A DNA stretch of 64,000 nucleotides from TMED88 sp964515335 (GCA_964515335.1 CAZETS010000007.1:1-64000), one strand, 5' to 3'; shown: positions 44,146 to 55,328, counted from the stretch's first letter. Notes: generated from the letters alone by a model not told the origin. Numbers and translations: made by a program.

Positions 44146-44922
44146 CTAGCGACAGAAGCCCCGCTCGGAGCCTCGCAGGAACCGCAGCCAGCGTGCGATC
44201 TCGGGCAGGCTGCCCAGCTCGGACTCGACGCGGGCCAGTGCCTCGCGCAGCGGCAGCCCGCCGCCGAAGACGATTCGATGGGCCCGCTTGATGGCGCGCC
44301 GCGTCTCGGGTCCGAATCCGCGGCGGCGCAGCCCCTCGGCGTTCAGCCCCACCACACGGGCCCGATCGCCTGCCACGAGGGCGAAGGGAGGCGCATCGAG
44401 CGAGAGCTTCGAGCCGGAGGCCGTCATCGCCGACTCGCCTACCCGGGCATGCTGATGCACACCGGTATAAGCACCCAGGACGGCATGGTCTTCGACCATC
44501 ACGTGGCCGGCGAGCCCACAGAAGCTGGCGATCATCGTGCGCGAACCGACGCGGCAGTCGTGAGCGACGTGGGCGCCGTTCATGATCAGGTTACCGTCCC
44601 CGATCCGGGTTCTGCCGCCGCCACTCTCGGTGCCGACGTGGATCGACACGTGCTCTCGGATCAGGTTGTCGCGGCCGATCTCGAGCCGGGTGGGCTCGCC
44701 CGCATAGTCGAGGTGCTGCGGCTCGCCGCCGAGGCAAGCGTGAGGAAACACGCGGGTCCCCGCCCCGATCCGGGTGTGCCCGCCGACCACCACGTGGGGA
44801 CCGAGCTCGACGCGCTCGCCGAGCACGACGTCCGCGCCCACCACCGCGTACGGTCCGATCACGACGTCCGAGGCGAGCGTCGCGCCCGCCTCGATCACCG
44901 CGGTGGGGTGGATCCGGGCCAC
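44146..44922 (-). CDS. lpxA: UDP-GlcNAc acyltransferase LpxA
   Basis: Protein of 258 aa with left-handed beta-helix hexapeptide repeats to about 185 and a helical C-terminus. The catalytic His is His121 in GAHVAHDC, with His118 also kept. First enzyme of lipid A synthesis. The start is GTG 44922, 6 bp after the skp stop. In many bacteria lpxD and fabZ stand between skp and lpxA; they are missing here. The 201 bp that follow before lpxI hold nothing recognisable. Confidence 0.93.
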   Translation of the reverse strand: MARIHPTAVIEAGATLASDVVIGPYAVVGADVVLGERVELGPHVVVGGHTRIGAGTRVFPHACLGGEPQHLDYAGEPTRLEIGRDNLIREHVSIHVGTESGGGRTRIGDGNLIMNGAHVAHDCRVGSRTMIASFCGLAGHVMVEDHAVLGAYTGVHQHARVGESAMTASGSKLSLDAPPFALVAGDRARVVGLNAEGLRRRGFGPETRRAIKRAHRIVFGGGLPLREALARVESELGSLPEIARWLRFLRGSERGFCR

Positions 44923-44928
44923 CTGCGG

Positions 44929-45450
44929 CTAGCTCGCCTCGTCGAACTTCTTGATCACGATGTCGGTCACGTCGAGTGCCTCGCGCGCGTACATGATGCC
45001 AGGCATGTTGCGCATCATGATCAGCGAGAAGCCCTCCTCGCGGCCCACGTCGCTGACCACCTTCACGAGCTTCTCGCGCATCGGCCCCACCAGTCGCTCG
45101 AAGTCGACGCGCAGCCGGTTCTGCACCTCTTCCTGCTTGAGCTTGAGCCGGCTCTCGAGCTCGGTGATGTCGAGCTCCATCGCGCGCAGCTTCTCGGGGC
45201 TCAGCACCACGCGCTTCTTCTGGTACTCGTCGACGAGCTCCTGGTAACGCTCGATCATCGGCTGCAGCTCGAGCTCGGCCTCGCGCTTCTTTCGCTCGAG
45301 CTCGTCGCGGGCGGCCTTCCCCTCCTCGGTGGCGCCGACGGCCTGATCGAGGTCGACGATGCCGATCTTCACGCCGTCCTTCTCTGCGCCGAGCCCCCAG
45401 CCGAGTGCCAGGAAGGCGACGACGATGACGATTACCTTGTTGACGCGCAC
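44929..45450 (-). CDS. skp: OmpH/Skp-family periplasmic chaperone
   Basis: Protein of 173 aa with a signal peptide (about 1-22), a beta segment KIGIVDLDQAVG and a long charged coiled coil (about 45-125), the Skp jellyfish design. It holds unfolded outer-membrane proteins on the way to BamA, encoded just upstream. The start is GTG 45450, with GGAG 7 nt before it; the longer frame lies in bamA and is spurious. Confidence 0.9.
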   Translation of the reverse strand: MRVNKVIVIVVAFLALGWGLGAEKDGVKIGIVDLDQAVGATEEGKAARDELERKKREAELELQPMIERYQELVDEYQKKRVVLSPEKLRAMELDITELESRLKLKQEEVQNRLRVDFERLVGPMREKLVKVVSDVGREEGFSLIMMRNMPGIMYAREALDVTDIVIKKFDEAS

Positions 45451-45514
45451 TTGATTTCTCCAATCAAAGATCGGGGCGACCGGCGCCCCGGGAGTCGGTT
45501 CGGAAAGCGGCCGA

Positions 45515-48500
45515 CTAGAGGCCGAACCCTCCGACCGAGAACTCGAAGACAGGGCTCTCCTCGAACACCTCGGGATCGACGGGGAATCCAAGGACGAGCT
45601 GGAGCGGCCCAAAGGGAGAGAACCACAGAACCCCGCCCCCGTAACCGTAGCGCCAGTCCGTGACGTCGAACAGGTTCTGCCCCTCGTAGAAGGCATTGCC
45701 CGCATCCACGAAGAGTACGCCCTGCAGGCCGACCGTCTCGGAGATGGGGAACCGGTACTCGAAGCTCGACGAGATGAACGAGCTGCCGCCGATCACGTCG
45801 GTCTCGAACACGTCGTCGAATTCGCCGATGTTCTTGTCGGTCAGCGAGTTGCAGGCGCCGTTTCCGTTGCCCGTCGCGATGAATCCGGAATCCTGGCAGA
45901 CGGCCACCCAGCGGTCGTTGGCGGCATCGCGCTGCAGCACCGTGCCCACGGGGTGGAAGAGGCCGGCCGGCTGACCCAGCTGGGGGTTCGAGGGCTGCAG
46001 GATCGAGCGGCGCGGGCCCACCGATCGCGCTCGGTAGCCGCGAAGCTGGAACGTCCCGATGCCGCCGAGGAAATAGCGCTCGGTGAGCGGCAGACGCAGG
46101 TCGGTGTCGATCTGATCGAGCGGCGCGACGTTCACGCAGCTTCCCGGCACGTCGCAGGCAGTCGTCTCGGGCAGCCGCAGATCCCAGTCGGAGAACTGGT
46201 TGAACGGAATCGTGTAGCCGATACGGCTGCTCAGCACGAACGTCGAGCGGTCGATCAGGAAGTCGGGCGCGCCGAGGTACCAGGCTCCGCGCGCCTCGAG
46301 CCGCAGGAAGCGGGCGAAGCCGCCGAGGCCCGCGTACTCGACGTTGGCGCCGAAGTTCGTTCCGCTGATCGCCGTGAAGCGGTCGTCGCGCGTATCGCGG
46401 GTGAACGCGATGCCGAGGATGCTCGCGGTCTCGTTGCCCTGCAGGATCTCTCGCAGGATCGGCGAAGCGGCGAAGACGCCCGTGTCCTGATCGACCTCGC
46501 GACTGCGCCAGGTGTAGCTCAGCGCACCCCGCGCCGAGTTGTCCTCGGCCAACGAGTGCCCGAGCGAGAAGTTGATGCCCTGCTGGGACTGCCGGAACGA
46601 CTCGAACTGCACGTCGGTGATGAAGATCGAGCCCGACAGGCTGAACGTCGTGCCCATGAAGTAGGGGTCGGATATCGAGGCGACGTAGCGGTTGGTGCTG
46701 CCGCCGACGTCGACGCTCAGGTTCACGAAGTAGCCGCGCCCGAAGAGGTTCGACTGGGAGAGCGCCGCCGTGAAGACGAGCCCGTCCTGGGACGAAAAGC
46801 CAGCGCCGAAGCTGAACGATCCGGTCGGACGCTCGACCACGTTCACGCCGAGATCGAGCTGCGACGGGTCCTCGGTGGGCTGCGAGTCGAAGGAGATGTC
46901 TTCGAAGAACCCGAGCCGGCGGATACGCTGGGTGGACAGCTGGATGCCCCGAGCCGAGTAGAGCTGCCCTTCCACCACCTTCATTTCGCGTCGGATCACC
47001 GGGTCGATGGTGCGGGTATTGCCCGAGATGTTGACGGTGCGGACGAAGTAGAGAGGCCCCTTCTCCACGTTGAACTGCACGTCGACGACCTTCGTCTGCT
47101 GATCGAGGCTCGTGAGCGGCTGCACGCTCGCCAGGAAGAAGCCCCGGTCGGTGTAGTGCCGCTCGAGTGATTCGACGTCCGAGGTGAGGTGCGAGCGGTT
47201 GAACACCTCGCCCTCCGAGAGCCGGATCTTCTCGCGCAGCGCGTCGAGGTCCATCGTGTCGTCGCCCGACACGTCGATCGTGCCCACGTGGAACTCGGGG
47301 CCCTCCTTGACGGCCACCGTGACGAAGAGCCCCTCCTCGGTGGCGTCGACCTGGGGTTCGCCGAGCTCGACCTGCAGGTAGCCGGAGTCGGTGTACTTCT
47401 TCTCGACCTCGCGCATGTCACGGTGGAAGATCGGCTCGGAGTAGGTGCCGGTCTGGTCGAACCAGCTGGTCGCGAACGAGTACCAGCGCCAGGTCTTGGT
47501 CGAGAAGCCCTTGCGCAGCTCCTTGCTGGTGAACGCCTCCGTGCCGGTGAAGTCGATCTCGCGGAGCTTGAGCTTCTCGTTCTCCTCGACCTCGAAGTCG
47601 ATCGAGACGGCGCCCTGGCTCTCCTCGCCGATCGAGAACGAGACCTCGGCGAGGTAGTAGCCCTTCTGGCGGTACAGCTGGACGATGCGCTCCTCGTTCT
47701 CGTGCAGTAGCGGATAGTCGAGGGTCGAGCCGGTCGTGAGCGTGAGGATGTCGGTGATGTCCTCGCTGTCGACGTTGTCGTTGCCGATGATCGAGATCTG
47801 CCGGATGACCGGGTTCTCCTCGACCTCGAAGGTGATCGTCAGGCCCTCTGGCGCATCCTCGGCGAAGACGTAGACGTTGCGGAAGAAGCCGAGCGCCTGG
47901 ATCTCGCGCAGATCGGCGGCGAGCAGGGCGCGGTTCAGGGGATCGCCCGGCCGCGTGCGAATGCGGCTGCGGATCGCGTCCTCCTCGATGCGTCGGTTTC
48001 CGCGCACGCGCACGTCGGCCACGATGTCGCCGCCCCGCGCCACGCCGCCGATGCCCGCGCCGATGATCGCCTCGGGGCGGACCACGTTGAAGGTGAGCAG
48101 TACGCCGCCGGCGCGGCGCTCGGTGTCGACGTTGACGCGCGTCACCCGACCGAGCGCCTCGATGGCGACGCGGTCCGCCGCCACCCGGTCCGGATCGTAG
48201 GGCGTGCCCGCCTGCGAGCCGATCTGCTCGCGGATCAGCGGCTCGAGTTCGCCGGCACCCTCGATCTTGAGCGAGATCACGCGATCGGGATCGGCGCCGG
48301 AGACGACCGCCACGACCTGCTCGGTGAGGTCGCCGAGCCGCGCGACCAGCTCGCGATCGCCCTCCGCCGGCCAGGAGACCGAGCGGCTGCGCAGGCGCCG
48401 GTCCACCGGCACGAAGCGCGCGTCGAGGCTGTAACGCCCGGCCAGCTCGGTGACGCTGGCCACCACCACGCCGTCGCCGCCGAGCTCGCGCGCCATCGCG

Positions 48501-48910
48501 CGCAGCTGCTCGTCCGAGGGCTCGATAACGTCGAGCTCCTCGAGCGCTTCTTTCACCTGCTCGGCATCGACCGTGGCGACCTTGCCCGTGGCCGCGAGTC
48601 TGGCGGCGAGCAGCTGGGGCAGCGACTCCGAGAGGTGGGAGAGGGGCCGCGCGCTGTGCACCTGGAACGGCAGCAGGACCACCACCGATACGTCGGCGAC
48701 CATTTCGCGCTCGGCGGGCGCGTCGGGGGCGAGCGCCTCGGCCGGAGTCTCCTGGACGGCGGCGGCATCGGGAGGCGCTGCCGACGGGCCGGTCTGCGCG
48801 TTCGCCGTGCCCGCGGCCAGCGCCAGCAGCACTGCCCCGGCGCTGAGCACGCGCGCGACGCCCGGACCGCGTCGCCCGCGCAGCGAGCGGCCCTGCCCCC
48901 AGACGATCAC
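45515..48910 (-). CDS. bamA: BamA outer-membrane assembly factor with extra N-terminal domain
   Basis: Protein of about 1131 aa, versus roughly 800 for E. coli BamA. After a signal peptide (ending ANAQ near 39) comes an extra domain (about 70-205; VSVVVLLPFQVH, then LGGDGVVVASV) resembling FlgO/TolB-N folds. Five POTRA-like units (about 210-720) and the Omp85 barrel follow, ending in a terminal strand. The start is GTG 48910 with GGGAG upstream, leading directly into the signal peptide; it is not certain. Heads the bamA-skp-lpxA operon. Confidence 0.9.
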   Translation of the reverse strand: MIVWGQGRSLRGRRGPGVARVLSAGAVLLALAAGTANAQTGPSAAPPDAAAVQETPAEALAPDAPAEREMVADVSVVVLLPFQVHSARPLSHLSESLPQLLAARLAATGKVATVDAEQVKEALEELDVIEPSDEQLRAMARELGGDGVVVASVTELAGRYSLDARFVPVDRRLRSRSVSWPAEGDRELVARLGDLTEQVVAVVSGADPDRVISLKIEGAGELEPLIREQIGSQAGTPYDPDRVAADRVAIEALGRVTRVNVDTERRAGGVLLTFNVVRPEAIIGAGIGGVARGGDIVADVRVRGNRRIEEDAIRSRIRTRPGDPLNRALLAADLREIQALGFFRNVYVFAEDAPEGLTITFEVEENPVIRQISIIGNDNVDSEDITDILTLTTGSTLDYPLLHENEERIVQLYRQKGYYLAEVSFSIGEESQGAVSIDFEVEENEKLKLREIDFTGTEAFTSKELRKGFSTKTWRWYSFATSWFDQTGTYSEPIFHRDMREVEKKYTDSGYLQVELGEPQVDATEEGLFVTVAVKEGPEFHVGTIDVSGDDTMDLDALREKIRLSEGEVFNRSHLTSDVESLERHYTDRGFFLASVQPLTSLDQQTKVVDVQFNVEKGPLYFVRTVNISGNTRTIDPVIRREMKVVEGQLYSARGIQLSTQRIRRLGFFEDISFDSQPTEDPSQLDLGVNVVERPTGSFSFGAGFSSQDGLVFTAALSQSNLFGRGYFVNLSVDVGGSTNRYVASISDPYFMGTTFSLSGSIFITDVQFESFRQSQQGINFSLGHSLAEDNSARGALSYTWRSREVDQDTGVFAASPILREILQGNETASILGIAFTRDTRDDRFTAISGTNFGANVEYAGLGGFARFLRLEARGAWYLGAPDFLIDRSTFVLSSRIGYTIPFNQFSDWDLRLPETTACDVPGSCVNVAPLDQIDTDLRLPLTERYFLGGIGTFQLRGYRARSVGPRRSILQPSNPQLGQPAGLFHPVGTVLQRDAANDRWVAVCQDSGFIATGNGNGACNSLTDKNIGEFDDVFETDVIGGSSFISSSFEYRFPISETVGLQGVLFVDAGNAFYEGQNLFDVTDWRYGYGGGVLWFSPFGPLQLVLGFPVDPEVFEESPVFEFSVGGFGL

Positions 48911-49251
48911 CTCGGACGAGCTCCCATTGCCCTCTATCTGACCGACCGGCGCCGTCAGAGCAGACGGCCCGCGCCACCTGCACGACCGGATCGAAACGGG
49001 CGGACTCGCCCGCACGTCGATCGCGTCCGGGGCGGGACCGTAGACACCTCGCCCAATCGCCCGAATGCGGCGGCAGTCTAGGTTCTGGCGGCACGCCGGG
49101 CAAGTATTCGCGGAAAGTGATTCGTATGGAAAGTCAAAGAGTTACCGACTTCCCGCGCCGCCACTTCGGGGTGCAACCGGGGCGCGCCGGGCGGTGTCTG
49201 GCCAAGTGCTCGAGGTGGGGATGGTGCGCGTGTGACTGCTCGCCACGCACC
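48911..49251. other. Gap between lolD and bamA
   Basis: 341 bp after the lolD stop and upstream of bamA. A short AT-richer stretch (about 49100-49150) probably holds the bamA promoter; on the minus strand it has a TTGACT hexamer but no well-spaced -10 box. No gene was recognised. Confidence 0.5.
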
Positions 49252-49975
<724 letters not shown>

Positions 49976-49983
<8 letters not shown>

Positions 49984-51976
49984 GGCGCAACCCCTCGGCG
50001 GGATCGATGCGTGCGCCCTGCCAGCTCGGCAACAGGGTCGCCCCGAGCGATAGCACCATCGCGAGCGTCACCACCACGGCCACCTGGACCGGGTCGACGC
50101 GCGAAGGCAGGCTCGACAGCTGATAGACACTCGACGGCAACGTATCGACTCCGGTCAACCCCTCGATGCGGTCCTGGATCCAGCGGAGCCGGTGGGTGAC
50201 GGCCAGCCCGGCCAGTACACCGAGCACCGTGCCCAGCAGGCCGATCATGGTGCCCTCCAGGGCGAAGATGCGCTCGACCAGCGCATTCTCGGCCCCCATG
50301 GCCTTGAGGATCGCGATGTCGCTCGATTTCTCCATGATCATCATGACGAGTGTGGCCACGATGATGAAGGCCGCCACCACCATGATCATGGTGAGCAGCA
50401 CGCCCATCATCACGCGTTCGGTCTTGAGAGCCTGGAAGAACGCTGGAAAGTACTCCTTCCAGTCGCGCGCACGGAACGGCTTCCCGAGCCCGGCGACCAC
50501 CGCCTCGCCCACCGCCTGCGAGCGATAGTAGTCGGTGGTCACCGCCTCGATGCCGTCGATCACCGGGCCCGAGCGGCGGAACTCCTGGGCGGCCGGAATG
50601 CTCACGTAGACGTAGACCTCGTCGTACTGGTAGGCACCGGCCCGTGAGAGCCCGACGATGCGAAATCGCGAGATCCGCGGTCCGGGACCGAGCGGGGTCG
50701 GCGGACCGCCGAAGGGCGAGATCACCAGCAGCCGATCGCCGAGCCCGAGCCCGAGCGACGCCGAGAGCTGGTTGCCGATCACGATGCCCGGCAGGCGGGC
50801 TTCGTCCTCTTCGGCCGGCGAGCCGTCCGTCGGCGCCGATTCCCCGCTCAGGTCTTCGAGCGAGCCCGCGACGACGTTCTCGCGCAGCCGCGTCACGGCA
50901 CTCGCCGCCTCCGGGTCGACGCCCCGCACGCGCACGCTGTAGATCTCGCCGCCCCGACCGCGCACCATCGCGTCGGCGTCGAGGTACGGCGACGCCGCGA
51001 CCACCCCGGGCGTCGCGCGCACGCGCTCGAGCACGCCCGCCCAGTCCGGAATCGGCCCGTCGCCCCGCTCGATCACGAAGTGCGCCCGGTCGCCGAGGAT
51101 CTCGTCGCGCCAGGTCTGCTCGAAGCCGTTCATCACCGACAGCACCACGATGATCAACCACACGCCGGCCGCGATGCCGACCACGCAGATGCCCGTGATG
51201 GCCGAGATGAAGATCTGCCGGCGCCGCGCGACCAGGTAGCGCCCGGCGATGAACCACTCGGCGGTCCCGCGCATGTCGACGAAGCCGGCGATGGCCTGGG
51301 GCAGGAGTCCCAACACGACCGTCCCGCCGATCGCCACGAGCAGCCAGCCTCCAACGGCGCCGACCGTCGCGACCAGCGACGCCGGCAGCAGCACCAGCGC
51401 GCTCGCCACGAGAAACAGAAGCGTGATCCGCGCCGCGAGCTGCTCGCCCTCGTCGGCCGAGCCACCGCGCCCGCGCCGGCGCAGACGACTCGCGCACCAG
51501 TACAGGCCGGGCACCCCGGCGAGGCCCACCGGCAGCAGCCCCAGCCCGGTGCCGGCCGCGGCCAACGCCATACCGAGGCCCAGCGCGCGGCCACCGAGCG
51601 AAGCCAGCCGAACGGGGTCGAGCGAACGCATCGCCACGCTCACCGCCGTCATCGCGGCGGCCGTTGCAACGGCCGCCCCCAGCAGCACCGGGGCGAACCC
51701 ACCGGCCCACGTCGCGAGCGGCGCGCTCGCGAGCTCGGGATGCAGCACGCGCATCGCGAGCAGGGCCGCTACCGCGGCCACGCCGGCTCCGGCGACCGCC
51801 TTCGGCGCGCTCCGCCGCGCGCTGCGGGCGAAGCGGTCGAGCACGACCACCGACGAGATCAGGTAGACGGCCATCATCGTGGCGATCCCGAGCGCGAGCA
51901 GCACGATGAAGGCCAGCGCGACCCCGCCCCCGGCGGAGAAGACGCCGCTCGCGAGCTCGCCGATCGACTCCGTCAA
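49976..51976 (-). CDS. lolC: LolC/LolE-type permease with N-terminal membrane extension
   Basis: About 666 aa, against roughly 400 for LolC or LolE. From about residue 235 it is a normal LolC core: WFIAGRYLVARRRQIFIS, VLSVMNGFEQTWRDEI, a large periplasmic domain, then three transmembrane helices. Ahead of it is an extension of about 235 residues with about six hydrophobic segments and no known motif. No stop separates the two. The start is uncertain; TTG 51976 with GAGGGCGGGG upstream fits best, just after prfB. A single permease gene suggests a LolF-like homodimer. Confidence 0.87.
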
Positions 51977-52016
51977 CGGCCCCGCCCTCGCCCGCGCCTC
52001 GGCGCGCCGCGCGTCG

Positions 52017-53163
52017 TCATCCGCCGGCGGCGCTCCGCTCGCCGGACTGCTTGAGGAGCGTCGCCCGCATGAAGCCGTCGATGTCGCCGTCGAGCACGCC
52101 CTCGGTATTGCCCATCTCGACGTCGGTGCGGTGGTCCTTGACGCGCTGCTGGGGGTGCAGGGTGTACGAGCGGATCTGACTGCCGAAGCCGATCTCGCGC
52201 TTCTCGCCCGCAATGGCCGCCAGCCTCTCCTCCTGCTCGCGGCGCGAGCGCTCGAAGAGCTGCGCGCGCAGCACCTTCATCGCCGTCGCCTTGTTCTTGT
52301 GCTGGGAACGCTCGTTCTGGCACTGCACCACGATGCCGGTCGGCACGTGGGTGATGCGCACCGCCGAGTCCGTCTTGTTGACGTGCTGGCCGCCCGCACC
52401 GCTCGCGCGATAGGTGTCGATGCGCAGGTCGCTCTCGTCGATCTCCACATCGACGGCGTCGTCGATCTCGGGCACCGCGGTGACGCTCGCGAAGGCGGTC
52501 TGCCGGCGGGCATTCGCGTCGAAGGGCGAGATGCGCACCAGGCGGTGCACGCCCTGCTCGGTATTCAGGTAGCCGTAGGCGTAGTTGCCCGCGATGCCGA
52601 TCGTCGCGCTGCGGATGCCGGCCTCCTCGGCGGGCTGCAGGTCGATCACCTCGGCATCGAAGCCCCGGCGCTCGGCCCAGCGCAGATACATGCGCATGAG
52701 CATCTCGGCCCAGTCGCAGGCGTCAGTGCCGCCGGCGCCGGCGTTGATCGAGACGATCGCGTCGGAGGCGTCGTGCTCGCCACCGAGCAGCTGGCGCAGC
52801 TCGGCGTCCTGCAGGTCGGCGTCGATCTCCCCGAGCTTCGCGGCCGCCTCACTGCGGGTGTCTTCGTCGTCGGCCTCGTCGGCGAGCTCGAGCAACACGT
52901 CGACGTCGTCGATACCGGCCTCGATGCGATCGTACAGGCCGAGCTCCGACTCGATCACGCTCTTGTCGCGACCGACCTTCCTGGCGTTTTCCGGATCGCT
53001 CCAGAGATCGGGCTTGGCGAGCTCGGCCTCGAGGGCCTCGTGTCTGGCACGCAGTCCAGCGACGTCAAAGACGCCCCCGGAACTCTTCGAAGCGGCCTCG
53101 CAGGGACGCGAGGCGCTCTCGGAGCTCGCCGGGGTCGGTGGTCGGGTGCTTCTCTTCACTCAT
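52017..53163 (-). CDS. prfB: Peptide chain release factor 2, with programmed +1 frameshift
   Basis: Release factor 2 of 381 aa made from two frames. The first 32 codons run from ATG 53163 (MSEEKHPTTDP) to CTT 53070-53068, followed by an in-frame TGA (53067-53065). A +1 shift skipping T 53067 continues at GAC 53066 to the stop at 52017. Motifs: SPF anticodon tripeptide (VRISPFDAN) and the catalytic GGQ (SGAGGQHVN). It terminates translation at UGA and UAA. A GTG at 53159 in the second frame is not the real start. Confidence 0.95.
53065..53078 (-). promoter_or_regulatory. prfB +1 frameshift (recoding) site
   Basis: On the coding strand: GGGGGC, two bases, CTT TGA C. An SD-like element just before the CTT slippery codon and an in-frame TGA followed by C are the known RF2 autoregulation site: low RF2 lets the ribosome slip and make more RF2. 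Confidence 0.93.
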
Positions 53164-53211
53164 CGGATCGGACTCTCTCGCTGGTTCGACGGATTGATGG
53201 CTGGGATGGGC

Positions 53212-54888
53212 TCACCCTGCGGACGCTCGGTCGGACGAGCCGTTGGCACCTCGGGTTCCCCCGGCCCGCGCACGCAGAACGAGGCCCAGCCCGGACCAGA
53301 GCAGCAACGGCAGCGTGGCCCAGCAGCCGTAGACGAAGACATCCCCGTGCCGGGTATAGAACGTGGAGGCGTCCGACCCCGGCAGCGTCACGTCGGCGAC
53401 GATCAGGCCACGCTCGAACAACCCGCTGTCGTGTTGGACGTGCCCCCGCGCGTCGATGATGGCCGAGACCCCCGTGTTGGCGGCACGCACCAGCGGAACG
53501 CCTGTCTCGGCGGCCCGCATGGCGGTGATCGCGAGAAACTGGTGGGGGGCGCCGGTGCGACCGTACCAGGCGTCGTTCGTGATGGCGACGAGGAGGGCCG
53601 CGCCGTCGGCCACGAAGCGCCGGACCAGGTCCGGAAAGAGCAGTTCATAGCAGATCGGCACTCCGACCCGGACCGCACCGCCGCCCCCCTGCGCCCGATC
53701 CGGCACGAAGACGCGAAGCGCCGAGGGCCCCGGCCCCGGACTGACGTCCCCCGCCGCCACACCGCGCGCGATGGCCTCGACGAAGCCGCCGAGCAGGCCG
53801 CGGAACGGCACGTACTCCCCGAAGGGTACGAGATGGCTCTTGTCGTAGCGGCCGGCGACACGCCCGTCGGGCTCGATCACGAAGGCGCTGTCGTACCAGT
53901 CGGTGATCAGTCCGGCCCGCCGGTCGACCGCCACACCCACCGCCCCGACCACCAGCGAGACGCCGAGCTCGCGCGCGAGCCCGGCGACGCGCTGCGCGGC
54001 GCCCGGCTCGAGCTCGATGGCGCCCGGAAATGCCGTCTCGGGCCACACGACCAGCTCGGCGCCCTCGGCGGCCGCAACCCGGGTGAGCGTCGCGTAACGG
54101 TCGAGCGTCTCGACGAAGCGGGCGTCGCTCCACTTGGAGCCCTGCTCGATGCTGCCCTGCAGCACCGCCACGCGAACCGACGGCCCGGACGGCGCGCCCC
54201 GCCCCGCTTCGTTCCACTCGAGCGACGACCCCACCCCGCACAGGACGAGCCAGGCGACGGCGCCGCCAACGAGCCCCCGGGTTGCGCCGGAGCGCCCGCC
54301 CATCGCGCGCACCGAGCCTGCGATCAGGGCGCCGGTCAGCGCGACCCCGAAGCCGACGAGATGCACGCCGCCGAGCCGGGCCAGCGGCAGCCAGAGCGAT
54401 TCGCCCGACTGCGTGTAGCCGAGCAACGACCACGGAAAGCCCGTCGCCACGAAGGTGCGCAGGTAGTCGCCCAGCACGAAGGCGATCGCGATCGCGAGCG
54501 GCGTGGACCGACCGCAGCGATGGAGCCAGCCAAGCACCGCTCCCACCGCCGCCGTGCTGGCAGCCGGATACAGCGCGAGAGCCAGCACCGCCAGTACGCC
54601 GACGGTCGGCGACGCCCCCCCGTAACGCACCGTCACCACGAAGATCCAGTACAGGATCGCCGCGTGCGCGATCCAGCCGGCCACGAAGGCCCGCGCCGCC
54701 GCGCGCCCCGGCGAGCAGCCGGACACGGCGAGCGAGAGGGACGCGACCGCGAGCGGGCCGAGCCAGAGTCCGCCGTCCACCAGGGTGTCGCCGAAGCGCT
54801 GCGGGAAAGCGAAGACGAAGAACACCGCGTAGGCGACCAGCCCCGCCGGCCGCACCCCCGCCCCGCTCGCCCCCTCGCTGCTGCTCAC
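53212..54888 (-). CDS. lnt: Apolipoprotein N-acyltransferase Lnt
   Basis: Protein of 558 aa: six or so N-terminal helices, a periplasmic nitrilase domain, and one C-terminal helix. The catalytic triad is visible as Glu in VVWPETAFP, Lys in YDKSHLVPFGEY and Cys in ICYELLFPD. It adds the third acyl chain to lipoproteins. It starts at a GTG overlapping the ybeY TGA (GTGA). Confidence 0.93.
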   Translation of the reverse strand: MSSSEGASGAGVRPAGLVAYAVFFVFAFPQRFGDTLVDGGLWLGPLAVASLSLAVSGCSPGRAAARAFVAGWIAHAAILYWIFVVTVRYGGASPTVGVLAVLALALYPAASTAAVGAVLGWLHRCGRSTPLAIAIAFVLGDYLRTFVATGFPWSLLGYTQSGESLWLPLARLGGVHLVGFGVALTGALIAGSVRAMGGRSGATRGLVGGAVAWLVLCGVGSSLEWNEAGRGAPSGPSVRVAVLQGSIEQGSKWSDARFVETLDRYATLTRVAAAEGAELVVWPETAFPGAIELEPGAAQRVAGLARELGVSLVVGAVGVAVDRRAGLITDWYDSAFVIEPDGRVAGRYDKSHLVPFGEYVPFRGLLGGFVEAIARGVAAGDVSPGPGPSALRVFVPDRAQGGGGAVRVGVPICYELLFPDLVRRFVADGAALLVAITNDAWYGRTGAPHQFLAITAMRAAETGVPLVRAANTGVSAIIDARGHVQHDSGLFERGLIVADVTLPGSDASTFYTRHGDVFVYGCWATLPLLLWSGLGLVLRARAGGTRGANGSSDRASAG

Positions 54889-55327
54889 GCCTGCGCGGCG
54901 CGCCACAGCCGACGCTGCTCGGCCCGCATGACGCTCGCCTCGTCTTCCTGCTCGTGATCGTGGCCGAGCACGTGGAGCAGTCCGTGGACGAGCAGGCGCA
55001 GCACCTCGTCGTCGAGGCTCCGGTGCCGCGCCGCCGCTTGACGGGCCGCCGTCTCGACGCTGATCACCACGTCGCCGAGCAGCTCGCCGCGGTGCGCGCT
55101 GCCCGCGCCCTCGAGCAGCGAGAACGAGAGCACGTCGGTGGCGCGATCGCGTCCGCGCCAGTCACGATTGAGCGTGCGCATCGCGGAATCGTCGACGAGC
55201 GCGATCGACAGCTCGGCGCGCCCGTGCCCAACGGCGCCGAGCAGCCGCCGGGCGCGGGCCCGCAGCAGCGACACGTCGACCCGCGAGCCGCGCACGCCCT
55301 CGGGCGGACCGCTGACGCGAACGGGCA

Positions 55328-55328
<1 letters not shown>
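54885..55328 (-). CDS. ybeY: rRNA maturation endonuclease YbeY
   Basis: Protein of 147 aa with the zinc motif HGLLHVLGHDH near 115 and the family TDVLSFSL segment. It takes part in 16S rRNA 3' end maturation and ribosome quality control. The ATG at 55328 overlaps the phoH TGA (TGATG), and phoH-ybeY-lnt is a conserved order. The longer frame upstream lies in phoH and is spurious. Confidence 0.94.

Noticed and set aside
42034..45663. 1209-aa plus-strand frame over lpxI/lpxA/skp
   Set aside because: Antisense shadow; all opposite genes are recognised conserved proteins.
53017..53159. prfB start at GTG 53159
   Set aside because: It lies in the second frame with no similarity to RF2; the first-frame exon from ATG 53163 plus frameshift gives the normal N-terminus.
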